A stretch of 64,000 nt of DNA. It comes from Usnea hakonensis (lineage: Eukaryota; Ascomycota; Lecanoromycetes; Lecanorales; Parmeliaceae). Location: NCBI GenBank assembly GCA_013423325.1, contig BLJB01000196.1, positions 50,400 to 114,399 of the forward strand, in the 5' to 3' direction. The notes below the pieces were generated by a model. That model was not told the origin of the DNA. It ran no database searches and saw only the letters and a list, made by a program, of their open reading frames with translations. Position numbers and translations under genes: made by a program. Shown here piece after piece: positions 1 through 10,067 of this stretch. Every line of letters begins with the position of its first letter. Within the stretch, counting starts at the first letter, position 1.

Positions 1-3000
1 ACAGGGATGCCATGAAGCTTCTGATCCAACAGCATCTGAGCCTGGACTATCTTCGGTATCCGCCGTTCCTGTTAGATTCACAATCGTCTTCGAGACATTG
101 GTGTTTCCTGCCATGAGGAAGTCTAGGAAGCGCTATAAAAACAGACTTTCCCAGGGAGACCTAGATGCTATTGACAAGACCGTACGTCTTTCTGCAACAC
201 TAGGTTGGAGATATTGAGTGTCAATAGACATATGCTGACCCAGTAATCAGATTGTTAACGATATCTTGGGAAGATTAGACTCTTACTCAGGGGATCAATT
301 CCAGCCAGGCGAGAATGAAAAGGAACCCATCAAGGACTTCGTAAAGAAATTGTTTCGAAACAAGGCCAGGAAGTTTAACGCGCAACCTTCACATCACTCA
401 GAAAGTCCTGCGGACAACTCAAGGCTTGGTACAGCTACACTTTCATCAGAATCTCCAGCTTTAGAAGGCACGACTGGAAACCATCAATGTGCTATGCCCG
501 GCGGTCTAAGTCACCCAAGAAATGCCGGCTCAAACCTGGACGCTGAAGTGAAAAATCTATCAGAGGCGCAAGCGTCGCACCAATCACATCCTGCACCTCT
601 AGATCAAGAAGAGTCTCCATCATTACAAAAATTACCAAATGACTCACCAACATCTTCTTTTGGGCCGGACTTCGATCGTGGTCGATACCCTGCTCTGCGC
701 CGAAGACGTGGCAACAAGTATTACACTCCACCGAGACCATCAACTACTACCCCTAAAGTCAAACAAGGTAACCTCATTCCTTCTGGTGACCACTTGCGCT
801 TGCGCCCTGTCCCAGTAATCTCAGCTGATCCAACTTTGACAGCTCTAGCTTCAAATCAGCATAGCAGTACTCTGAGAGCACCGGATGACAAAGACCATCT
901 TCGGCTTTTGAAAACCTATGCAAACCAACCTACAGCCCTTCGCGCAAGTCAGACGCAGCTCACAGCCGCCTCTGCTGCCGAAAAGAATCGAACTCTCACA
1001 GATCAGGGAACAGCTTTGGAGCTTCTTGCTAGCATAGACGGTACCGCCTCATGGGGATTTCAAGAAGGTCTGGCACAAAGGGGGGTGACGGACGCAGAGG
1101 AGATGCCCTTTGGTAACCGCGGACATACTTTCCCTCATCTTCCCAAATCGCGAGACAAAGTCGCAATAAACCAATTAGCCCAGCAACTTCGGAGAAAATC
1201 AGGGTTGGAAGCTACTATTGCCCCAGAAGAACCTCGACCAAGTTTCCGCCCTAGGCCCGCCACTGCGTTGGACCCAAGTCTTGAGCACGTTGTGGCAGGC
1301 TTGGTCACTGATACATCAAGCCAGCCGTCTAACGATGGAAAGAAGTACTCCGTCACTCCCAGAAATCGAACGCAGCTGGTTGTTGATCAGAACATCGTGA
1401 AAAATGTCCATGTTGACTCCAATACTGGAAAGCAAAAGCTTGTCAGGCTTGAGACAAAGGTAGTCGATCCCGTACACCAATCAGAACGTTGCATCTCATC
1501 CTTGCTTCGGAACCGCGAGCTCGGTCTGACTTCTCGTGGACGACACGTCGGAACGGTAAATCAGATCCATCAATTGAAGAGTGAAATGATTGAACCATGG
1601 AAAGACTGGAAAGGAGCATCTGGAGATGTGGTTGCTGTTGCATGGAGCGCGGATTCTAACATGTATGCGTTTGGGGCGGCTGCACATACTAATATTGAGG
1701 ACATCCAGTACAACCGTCCCTGTAACCTGTTACTTGGTAACCTCAGTTCGAATCAGATTAGAGAGCTGCCTGATCACAGGGTTGATCGGCCAAGACCTGA
1801 CAGCATTCCCAGTGGACCAAATGCCAATCAAGCTGTTTATGACGCTTGCGATCCTAAAGTGTACGAGACCGTGACCTCAATTGCATTCTCACCCACAGGA
1901 GATCGGATGTTCACTGCGAGCCATGACTCTACCGTGAAGATCTGGGATATCTCGGATGGGAAACACCAGTGTCTGAGTACTCTTCCCCACGAAGCGTGGG
2001 TAACCAGCGTCGAAATCTCGGGTTACCGACAAGGTTTGTTTGCTACAGCCTCGAAATGTGTCAAAGATTCTATTCGAATTTATTATGACAATGCATGTTA
2101 CGTCAACTTCTCGGCCTCACGTGCAGAATCACGGCCTGATTGGAAGATATATCCAGAGTGTTTAAAGTGGGGTCCCAATGCTTACAACAGTCATCTACTA
2201 CTAGCAGGCTTCCAGCAATGGGAGCAGCAAGAGGATTTGCTATCTGGTGGGGGACAGCTCTGTCTTTGGGACGCCAATGCTTTCGAGAGCATCAAAGTCA
2301 CGCCTTCGTCACAAAGCGTTTACGCTGCAGCATGGCATCCCACTCAGCCTTTCTTTGCTACGGGTGGCGCTCCTGGTAACAACATCACTGACAAAGCCAA
2401 CACAAAAACCGTCGTTCGTACTTGGGATGTGCGAAATCCGAAACGTTACCAAGTCGAATACGAATGTCCTGCCTTAGACATGCAAGATATCACTTTCTGC
2501 CCGTTGAACTCGAATATTGTAACAGCCGGCTGTACGGATGGCGCTTCTTACGTTTGGGACTGGCGCTGGCCAGATCAGCCGCTTCATCGATTGAAGCACG
2601 GCAGACCCCTCGTGGATTTGGATCACACTAGAGAACGAGAAGAAGCTGATACTGGGGTGATGCTGAGCCTTTGGGGTCCAGGCGGCTCTCTGTTCTATAC
2701 GGGTTCTTCTGACGGTGTGATCAAGGCGTGGGATGTTCGACGCCATCCCAAAGATGTACTGATCAGCAATATCGCCAATTATGACGTCAGTATACAAAGT
2801 GGAGCCTTTTCGCCTGACGGTAACAACCTGCTTGTTGGGGATGCCGAAGGAGGTATACATATCCTCTCATCTGCTCCTTGTGGGCCACGTTCGAATATCA
2901 GAAGCGCGGACGCATATCTTGATCTCGTCCGAGCCCCTGATGGAAGCGGCTTGAAAATTGATCACCAAGATGACAATCCTGGTACTGAGGGTATTGAAGC

Positions 3001-3574
3001 TGCTAAATCACTTATCGAATCCGGTCAATTACAGTATCATAAGGAATTGGGAGTGGGGCAAGGCCCCAATTATCAGGGTCCCTATGCTACATACGCTCGC
3101 AAAGAAGCTGCCGAATCTGCTCACGGTCGCCTACGCAGAAGATTCGAGAAGAAGCAACCAATTTCGAAGAGGGGTGAAAAGCGATGGGATATAGCAATAC
3201 CGATGACCACTTTGCTCTACGAGAGGAAAGAAATGTTGGACTTTCAGAAAGATGGTGATAAGACCGTGCTCCATGGGCCCAGTGAGCACGTTCCGAAGAT
3301 CGTTCAGCGGTCGACTGTCGAAGATTCCATTGGAACGAGCCACGCTTTTCCGACAGCAGAAGGAGCACTTGCCGTGAAACATCCACCCTCTATGAGCTTC
3401 GTGGATTGCTCAGCTAGCAAGGATGTTGAGGCGATTGTTGCCAATGGGATCGACGAAGAAAGTTTTGATTGTAATACAATTTCCGAACGCGAAATGGTTG
3501 AGGAGAACTACTGGTGGGTTAGGATGGGTGAGGATGAAATAGATCAGGCGAGGGCCGGACGCGTTAGATACTAG
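1..3574 (+). CDS. WD40-repeat protein, 5' truncated by window edge
   Basis: The coding frame is open from base 2, so the true start lies outside the window. Exon up to 181, intron 182-250 (GTACGT...CAG with a CTGAC branch site), then one long exon to the TAG at 3572-3574; about 1,167 residues are visible. The first ~400 residues are polar and low in recognisable structure; WD40 repeats follow in the middle (blades ending VKIWD, LCLWD, VRTWD, SYVWDW, IKAWD). Several blades carry the WDxR motif (WDVR twice, WDWR) that CRL4 substrate receptors use to contact DDB1. The long disordered N-terminus, single WD40 region and C-terminal tail recall Raf1/DIM-9-type DCAF proteins of heterochromatin complexes, but I cannot confirm this; it could be another WD40 scaffold. 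WD40 fold is confident, specific role is not. Confidence 0.85.
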
Positions 3575-4094
3575 GCGGCATGACTGGAGCTTCGAAGCTC
3601 TCAACAATAAAATCGGTGCTCTCAGTCGGAACGCGACTCTGGAGTATGCTCGGCGATGAATCTTACATTACTATACCCAGCTTGTAAATAGCAATTTTGG
3701 TGTCACTCTTGATGGTAGATACGAGGCATTCTGCCTTGGCTCGGGTTACAAAAGAAACGCCTCGTGTATTCGTTAATATCAAGTGGTTCGAACAACCTCT
3801 GTGCTCCTGCTATGAGACTTGAAACGTTCTCCTCTGGGCTTGGGAACAATCTGTATACATGATAAGAGCTCCTTTCCAACCAATTCGCTCGCGAACAGGA
3901 TACAATATAATGTAAACCCCGACTATAAAAAAAATTGATAAAACGATTCCACAGTTCACAATATATATGGGTGACATATTTCCAACGCGAAGGATTCCAC
4001 GGCTTGAGTAATATATGCATATCTTCCGAACCTCCTTGAATATTCATGGCCTTGGGGGCAAGGCGCCATCATACATGTACGGGCCTTGCGCCTC
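3575..4094. other. Intergenic, convergent 3' flanks
   Basis: About 520 bases between the stop codons of the WD40 gene and the oppositely transcribed MARVEL gene. Mixed composition with an A-run near 3930. I see no gene, repeat or RNA here; it presumably holds both 3' UTRs. Confidence 0.5.
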
Positions 4095-4764
4095 TTAGAT
4101 CTGCATAGATTCCTGTTTGCCGATCCAGCGCGTGTGGGTCTGCTCGCTGGGACCGCGGCGTGTGCACATGATGTGCAGTGATGCGAGGATCGTAGTTGTG
4201 AGGTAAGTCGCCCTGTTGAATGAAATTCGAAATAGGTGAGCAATCTACCCCTTTTTCCAATCATCGCTGCATGCAAAAGCCCAAGGCTCAAGGGGGCGGC
4301 TTCCTTACCAGGCCAAAGCCCCAACCACCACCCCGGCAACCATGGCCTCACACGGTCCGCACAGCACCAACGTCCGCTCGAACACGGCCAGTGCGACGAA
4401 CCCGCCGAACCAGAGCAGGCATGTCGAGGCGTCGAGGGCGAGGACGACCCATTTGTTGAAGAAGCGCCCGTTGCTGCCGCCGGCGAGGACGGGGTTGAGG
4501 AAGAGGTAGGGGAGGGTGAGGAGGGTGAGGATGGCGACGGCGATGAGGTAGGGGGGGGCGTGCGGGGTGGAGGAGGGAAGGGTGTGGTGGAGGTACCAGG
4601 TTGTTACTGAGGGGGGGGGGGAGGTGTTAGAGTTTTGTTATGGTCTTTTTGGTTTGTGTTGTTGGAAATAGGGGAGAGAGGGGAGTACCGTGGCTGTTCA
4701 AGCCGAGCGCGATGATGGCTAGGATGAGCTGGAGGGTGCGGAGAGGGAGGTTGAAGTTGTACAT
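4095..4764 (-). CDS. MARVEL-domain membrane protein, 163 aa
   Basis: Minus-strand gene with three exons: 4764-4689, 4606-4309, 4212-4095 (introns 4607-4688 and 4213-4308, both GT...AG in frame). The protein starts MYNFNLPLRTLQ, a typical opening of fungal MARVEL proteins, and has four hydrophobic helices: residues ~8-25, a second in the early part of exon 2, a third around the LLWFGGFVAL segment, and a fourth across the last junction (ALAWATYLTTTILA). It ends in a short polar tail. Length and four-helix plan match fungal MARVEL proteins, thought to act in membrane apposition or trafficking; no specific function is known. Exon 2 uses almost only C- or G-ending codons, unlike neighbouring genes. 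Start ATG at 4764 fits the family. Confidence 0.8.
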
Positions 4765-5984
4765 GATGGCGCGTCGGGTGTACCGTGGTCGTGAGATTGT
4801 GGCTTGCGGTATGTTGGAGTTGGAATGTGGGGTATTGTGTTGCTGATTGTTGTATAAGGTTGTAAGGGAGCGGCTTTGTCGATTGTTGGAAGGTAAAGAG
4901 CGAAATGAGACCCTGTCAAAGGATGTAAGGTATAAAGGCTTTGGGAAAGTATATAATGAGCGTCGAGCTATGTGTTGAATGAAAGAAAGGATGATAAAAG
5001 AATGAGTGAGTTGTGTGAATGGATGAAAAGACGAGGATGAGATGTGTTTATGCGATCTGGGCAAATGCAAAGGAGAAGGCTTGGCGAGATTTGCGGGGAT
5101 TTGATTTGCCGATACGTTTTAGCGCTGTGTTTCAACTCTTCGGTGTCGGTTTCGGATATCTCGCTTTCGTCTAATGTCATTGGTCAATGGTCAATGCTCA
5201 CTACCTAGCTTCGTGCATAATAGCCAAGGTACTCCCTAAGGTACCACGGTACCTACTCATAGGGTACTCCGTACAAAGGCTTCAAAATAATCCTATAGGC
5301 TAGCAGTTTTCCCCGGAAAGATGCAGATACAGCAAGATTTCTGCAATGGCATTGTTGAAGTAGGGTGGAATTTACCCTTGATCCATACATGGTAATTCTC
5401 AGGCGTTGCGCAACGCCTCTGGTTCTTTGGATAAGCAACTGTTATTACACGAGAGTGATATTTTGTCGACTCGTCGTCTCCTGCGAAAGTTCGGGCGAAT
5501 TGGCAATTATCCATGCCACAAGAAGGATCTCGCGTGCCATCTTCGAAAGACGCTCTATTGATGATGCAAAACAGTCATGAGAAAGTACTACGGAAACGCC
5601 GGGCATCTTCTCCGTTACGAATTTCAACAGAAAGCGCTCTGTAAACCTCAATGAGGTGTAGCTCGGGAGCCCCCAAGCTCATTCGTGCACTGGTCCGAGA
5701 GGAGTTACGAGTGGTGGTGGGCCAAAGAGCAGAAACGTGGTTGAATTGGTATCGACCGTATTCAGATCTCGATGGTTAGGGTAAACCCTACCCTGCGCCT
5801 TAGGCCTGACTCCCGAAGGACTTTCAAGCCACAAAAAGCAGGGAGTTGTATAATCTCCGAACAAGTCATGAGGCTCATGCCAGGCTTTGTCATTGAGTTG
5901 TCGATTAGAGAATCAGGATAATCAAGACACATCCAGAACAGCGACTACTTCTTTCGATAAGGCTTCTCCGTTCATATACTGCAG
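4765..5984. other. Intergenic region, no gene seen
   Basis: Upstream of the MARVEL gene the DNA is rich in short degenerate palindromic GGTACC-like motifs near 5225-5275. Open frames here are short and show no family resemblance. The first ~400 bases probably contain the MARVEL promoter and 5' UTR. Confidence 0.4.
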
Positions 5985-6160
5985 CATCACATTTGTAAGT
6001 ACTCTATGCGATGTGACCGCGAGGGTTTCCGCCATAAGTAGGCCAACTGGAACTTATCAGGCTCGAGGCAATGGAATGCATTCCGGTGATCATCAGCTGA
6101 CCCAGCATCAAAACCCGTGCCGGGGCAGCATCATGGCCAGCTGCGTCAGCAACGCATAGA
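5985..6160 (+). repeat. Diverged direct repeat, copy A
   Basis: This stretch aligns by eye with 12136-12315 in the same orientation at very roughly 80% identity over a core of ~147 bases that runs from ACTCTATGC to CAGCTGCGTC, with a few single-base indels. Many differences are C/T or G/A transitions. Copy A lies about 400 bases beyond the 3' end of the PhyH gene and copy B 73 bases beyond the transporter gene, so the pair brackets the three-gene unit. Neither copy encodes an intact protein; a one-base indel shifts the minus-strand frame between copies. It could be an old duplicated gene fragment or transposon remnant. Confidence 0.7.
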
Positions 6161-6561
6161 TCCATCCACCTGTGTAATTGTGAGTCTTCCCAAGGTACAT
6201 GATACGTACACAGATTCAGCAAGATGTACGCCTTACCTTCCTTATATAGCCGAGATGGTGAAGAGGGCGGCTTCTCTCAACCCCGGCTACTTTAATGAAG
6301 GCACCCAAGCAAGTCGACGCTTCCTTGTACAGCCCACTTCGGAGAGGCTTTTGACGTGAGATCTAATGGGAAAGTTCGTTGTTTCTCCTTCGAAAGAGGG
6401 TATAAATCCGCATCGCCCAACCCTCTCCTCCATAATTCGCAAAAAAATTACACATCACGTCATCATCTACAAGTTGCAAGAAGTTCCGAACAGCCAAAAG
6501 CCAGAAAGAAAAGGCAGAAAAAATTGTAACCTCGATTCGCCCATTCGAACAAAAGTCCCAT
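6161..6561. other. 3' flank of the PhyH gene
   Basis: About 400 bases between repeat copy A and the stop codon of the minus-strand PhyH gene. No gene or repeat recognised; likely the 3' UTR and terminator region. Confidence 0.4.
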
Positions 6562-7516
6562 TCAGACTTCCAACTGCCTCCCGCTAACCACACTCAACAT
6601 CGGGCTCCCGAACCCATACCTCAAAGCCCCCCTCGCATACTCCTCCCCCTCCACCCTCATATGCGTCGCCGGGTACTCCCTCGCCCGATCGCGATAATAC
6701 GCCTCGCGCAAATCGCCCTCCCTCTCGCAATTATAAGTCGCGTAGACCGCCCTCCGCGCCTCGGGACTCTTATTCGCTCCGCTCCGATGAGCGAGATAGC
6801 TGCCAAAGACGAGTAAATCGCCCGCGCGCAATTCGCACGGGGTCCATGCTGCGTGGGCGACCCAGTCGGGTTCGATGCAGTTGTCACTCGGGTTGATGGG
6901 GATGTTCTTTTTGTGGCTGCGGGGGACAAGTTCGAGGGCGCCGTTAAGCATGGTGCAGGGGTCGACGGCGAGGAGGATGGTGAGGTGTTTGATGTTTTTG
7001 ATGTGGGTGTAGGCGGTGGAGTCGATGTGGGGGGAGAAGCCGCCGCTGCCGGAGAGCTTGTAGTTGATTTTTTCTTTGAAGAGGAGCATGGGCTCGGCGG
7101 CGAGGCGGTTCAGGATGCCGAGGATACGCGGGCCCCGGAGTAGGGCGTTGAAGTTGGGGTGGTGGGAGGCGAAGTTTTCGGTGCGGCAGAGGACGCGGGT
7201 CCCGGCGGCGTTGACCTCCTGTTTTTGTTAAGAAGGGGGGGTGGTCAAGGATGTGAGAGAGAAAGGGTGTACTGCTAGAATGGAGAGGAAAGAGAAAGGA
7301 AGAGTATGGTCGGTGAAAGGGAGGCCGACGCGAAGATTTGCTGACCTCGTAGGGCATCCATGGGACTTCTGGTGTTCGGGGGAAGTCATGAACTTCTTGC
7401 GCCCATTGTTGGAGATCCTTGGTTTCTGATGGCGTCAGTAAGTTGTGGAGGATGAGGTAGCCATTATCGTTGAAAGATTCAATATCATCTTGGCTCAGAT
7501 CAGTCGACGAATACAT
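6562..7516 (-). CDS. PhyH-family Fe(II)/2-oxoglutarate dioxygenase (PhnY-like), 275 aa
   Basis: Two exons, 7516-7346 and 7218-6562, intron 7219-7345 (weak donor GTCAGC, acceptor CAG). The fold is phytanoyl-CoA dioxygenase-like: N-terminal FNDNGYLILHNLL helix/strand, Fe ligands H121 and D123 (PHIDS) and H201 (LAHRSG), and a 2-oxoglutarate-binding Arg at ~212-213 (ARRAVYATYN). These residues predict an intact hydroxylase. Bacterial PhnY belongs to this family and hydroxylates 2-aminoethylphosphonate at C1; the next gene, divergently placed 490 bases away, is a PhnZ-type oxygenase that would cleave such a product. Substrate is therefore inferred as an organophosphonate. Other PhyH substrates remain possible. 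No signal peptide or peroxisomal tail (ends QLEV), so cytosolic. Exon 2 is strongly biased to C-ending codons. Start ATG at 7516 gives the best family N-terminus. Confidence 0.85.
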
Positions 7517-7525
7517 ATTTCTGAG

Positions 7526-7531
7526 CACGTG
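7526..7531. promoter_or_regulatory. CACGTG box, PhyH-proximal
   Basis: Perfect CACGTG palindrome ten bases upstream of the PhyH ATG, probably within or next to its transcription start. It lacks the GGG flank of the strongest Pho4 sites, so other bHLH factors (for example Cbf1-like or SREBP-like) could also bind. Confidence 0.45.
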
Positions 7532-7779
7532 ACAAGAGATGAAATGACTATGTTCATGAGAGCGGACGTAAAATAGTAACAACGCGACAGATGGGATTAA
7601 AAGGCATTTGAAGTATGAAAAACAATATTTGGTGTCCAATGGACGATGCTATGGTATAGATAGAGCGATAGAGCACAAGAGAGATGTTATGATACCCCGC
7701 TTTTCAGCGACGGTGGGAGTCTCCGAGACCGGTGCATCTCTGCATATGCACAAATGGACTTGTCAATTTCATCCTCCCG

Positions 7780-7788
7780 CCCACGTGC
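7780..7788 (-). promoter_or_regulatory. High-affinity Pho4/NUC-1-type site (GCACGTGGG)
   Basis: Reads CCCACGTGC on the plus strand, i.e. GCACGTGGG on the minus strand, identical to the high-affinity Pho4 site of yeast PHO5 (from memory). It lies ~264 bases from the PhyH start and ~219 bases from the HD-oxygenase start, a good position for control of both. The same nine bases recur at 48500-48508 upstream of the Pho80-like cyclin gene. Confidence 0.55.
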
Positions 7789-8006
7789 AGTGTTGTACGT
7801 CGAAACCCTTGTCCGAAAGCTCATCCAAGAGCTTATACCATCGCAAGGCTTTCAAGCTTACTGTCGGTAGTCGCCATTACCCTTTGCTATACACAGCGCA
7901 ACAGTAGCCATATATCGAAAGAGATCAAGATTACTTGTTCTGATCTGTCTGTATTTCACGATTAGAGCCTTTTCAGCATACCTTGATCCCAATATACCTG
8001 TGGATC

Positions 8007-8748
8007 ATGGCATTCACAACCCCTAAACCCTGTACCGCTAGTGAGAAGAGCAGGCATATTATACGTCTTCTCGAAGAACATGGTCAAGATGACTACATCG
8101 GAGAGGACATCAGCCAGCTGGAGCATTGCCTACAAGCTGCTGACCAGGCCAAACGAGCTTACAGCCGGGACGACGTAAGGCATATTTTACAGACCCGTTT
8201 TCTTCTGTGCTCTGCGATGAACATCGACCCCATATCATATCTCATCACTCCTTTGCATATCGATGAGAAAATTCTGAGATTGAAATCTCGGCTAGGTCAC
8301 AATTGCCGCATTGCTTCATGACATCGGGCAGTTTCTGCCAGCGAACTTATTATCCGAGCAGATCCACGAGCTCAAGTCGGCGAACGATTCCGTCTCGGTG
8401 GGTCGAGTGGGGCATGAAGTTATTGGAGAGCACTATTTGCGCTCGCTGGGGTTTGGTGAGACAGTCTGTCGTCTTGTGGGGTCTCATGTCGCCGCCAAGC
8501 GGTACCTCACTGCCATTGATCCAGCCTACTACGCCACACTCTCTTCGGCATCGAAGAAGAGCCTGCAATTTCAAGGTGGTCCGTTCGAAGGAAAGGAGCT
8601 TGAAGCATTCATGAGAGACCCGTTGAGCGAAGATATGATCATGTTGAGGAAATGGGATGATGCAGCAAAGATCGTCGGGATAGTAGATGAGATACCCAGG
8701 CTTCGGGAGTATGAAGCGTTGATTGAGAAGCACTTGGCAGAGAAATAA
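8007..8748 (+). CDS. PhnZ/TmpB-type HD-domain diiron oxygenase, 206 aa
   Basis: Exons 8007-8174 and 8296-8748; intron 8175-8295 (GTAAGG...TAG) joins RDD to VTIAALLHDIGQ. The residues known as iron ligands and substrate contacts in bacterial PhnZ are all present with near constant spacing: Y30, E33 (YIGE), H40, H64-D65 (LLHDIG), H96, H120 (GSHVAAKRYL) and D177 (RKWDD). Compared with PhnZ numbering from memory (Y24, E27, H34, H58, D59, H80, H104, D161) the offset is +6 and then +16, one clean 10-residue insertion. The YxxE pair separates mixed-valent diiron oxygenases that cleave the C-P bond of 1-hydroxyphosphonates from ordinary HD phosphohydrolases. The expected reaction is O2-dependent cleavage to a carboxylate plus phosphate. 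Adjacent PhyH hydroxylase supports this. Actual substrate is unproven. Confidence 0.88.
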
Positions 8749-8869
8749 AGCAAGATTTGAAGCAGAAATGGAACAAATCAGTATTCCCTGGTCCTTGGCT
8801 TTCCATACTCGCATCCACATGAACAGGAGAAAATGATAGACAATCCTATCGTCCCGGGAAAAGTCTAGG
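8749..8869. other. 3' flank of the HD-oxygenase gene
   Basis: Short spacer from the HD-oxygenase stop to the hAT-like element, ending with the left copy of the 8-base target duplication at 8862-8869. The element therefore landed 121 bases past the stop codon. Confidence 0.5.
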
Positions 8870-9528
8870 TTGCCTCAGTCCCTCAGAGCAGCTAGTGCCT
8901 GCGGCACCCCTAAGCCCCTTCGGGTTAGGGCCTTCTGCTTACTACGGAACCTCTAGGTAGCTAGTCTGAGGGCAAAATCGTATAATTTTACTAGAAATAC
9001 CTTAGTTCGCCTTCCTAAATAAGTAACTTAATAAATAAAGTCCGGAAATTCTCGAGAGTACTACTCGGCGCGAGATATTTTAATTTCTAATAAGGACCTC
9101 TCGAGGTATTTTTTAAAATCTATAATATTTAAAAAGTTCGTAGGGGGGTTTCTAAATTTTTTCGCTAAGAAATCTTAGGATTTAAAACGTAAACCTGAAC
9201 TCCTCTTATAACGGTATTTTAAGAGATATCTAATTAACTAGATTAGCGAAATTTTAATTTTTTTAAAAAATAATTTAATAATACTATTAATATTTTTACT
9301 TTATAAACTTACTTTTATAGATTTTATATTATATACGAATTTTTTTAAGAGTAGAAAAGTTTAATATTACTAGAATTAGCGTAAACCTAACGTATTTTTC
9401 CGAGTTTGCGCTCAGACCTGCCGCCCTCACGGTGCGAAGTTAGCAAATCTAACCCGAAGGGGCTTAGATCCGTGAGGGCCGCTAACCCGAAGGGGCTTAG
9501 CGAGGCAGATACTGAGGGACTGAGGCAA
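8870..9528. mobile_element. Non-autonomous hAT-like element (MITE), 659 bp, 8-bp target duplication
   Basis: Terminal inverted repeats start TTGCCTCAGTCCCTCAG on the left and end with its complement on the right, and continue imperfectly inward (both arms carry a CTAAGCCCCTTCGGGTTA block, twice on the right arm). The element is flanked by a perfect 8-base duplication AGTCTAGG at 8862-8869 and 9529-9536; 8-base duplications are typical of hAT transposons. The ~400-base interior (about 8980-9390) is very AT-rich, nearly devoid of CA and TG dinucleotides, and has no coding frame, as expected after RIP. It lies between the HD oxygenase and transporter genes. Confidence 0.85.
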
Positions 9529-9536
9529 AGTCTAGG

Positions 9537-10067
9537 CCTCGATAGGGCTGAGCTTAGTCATCTGGAAATTCCGTTCAACAGGTGGCCTGCCTGAAAAGTT
9601 GAGGCCCATGGTCTCGTGGAATTGATAATCCATTAATGTACGAATTACGCTCAAAGTATAGGCCGATCAAGATCATCTGCAGGCACTAAAATGATAGACT
9701 AAGTCGACCTCGTGGTTGGATGATTCGTCGACAAGCATAGGAGATATGGCTAGTGAGATGCATTGCATTAGATCTAAGCAGGCCATGCGGGGGTGACAGG
9801 CGATGAGAAAGATGCATTTCGCAAAGACCAGACTCTGGAATTCGCTCGCGCCACGACAGATCGAGATCCAATTGGCCTGTTCATCTTCCACGTTGCTCTC
9901 CGAAATACCATGCCTCTGTTGGGCTGCCGATCTGCCTGCAGTAAGAGTACAAAGCTTGGCCCGCAGCCTATTATTTCTCCAATTATGCTGTATCCAGAGG
10001 CAAGAATCGTCAATTATGCAAACCCAACCATATACTCTCTAGCTCTTATAAACGCCGTCAACTCAAC
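9537..10067. other. Promoter region of the Git1-like transporter
   Basis: About 530 bases after the hAT-like element and before the transporter ATG. It contains CACGTT at 9889-9894, a lower-affinity Pho4-type core, 174 bases before the start codon. No gene recognised. Confidence 0.4.

Larger units (their letters stand above)
7517..8006. promoter_or_regulatory. Shared divergent promoter of the PhyH and HD-oxygenase genes
   Basis: 490 bases separate the two start codons, so one region drives both genes in opposite directions. It contains two perfect CACGTG palindromes (7526-7531 and 7782-7787), the core recognised by the bHLH phosphate regulators Pho4 (yeast) and NUC-1 (Neurospora). Co-regulation under phosphate shortage is inferred from these sites. 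Confidence 0.6.

Noticed and set aside
4220..4610. Plus-strand frames with Gly/Glu repeats
   Set aside because: They are the complement of the MARVEL exon 2, whose three-exon minus-strand model fits a known family.
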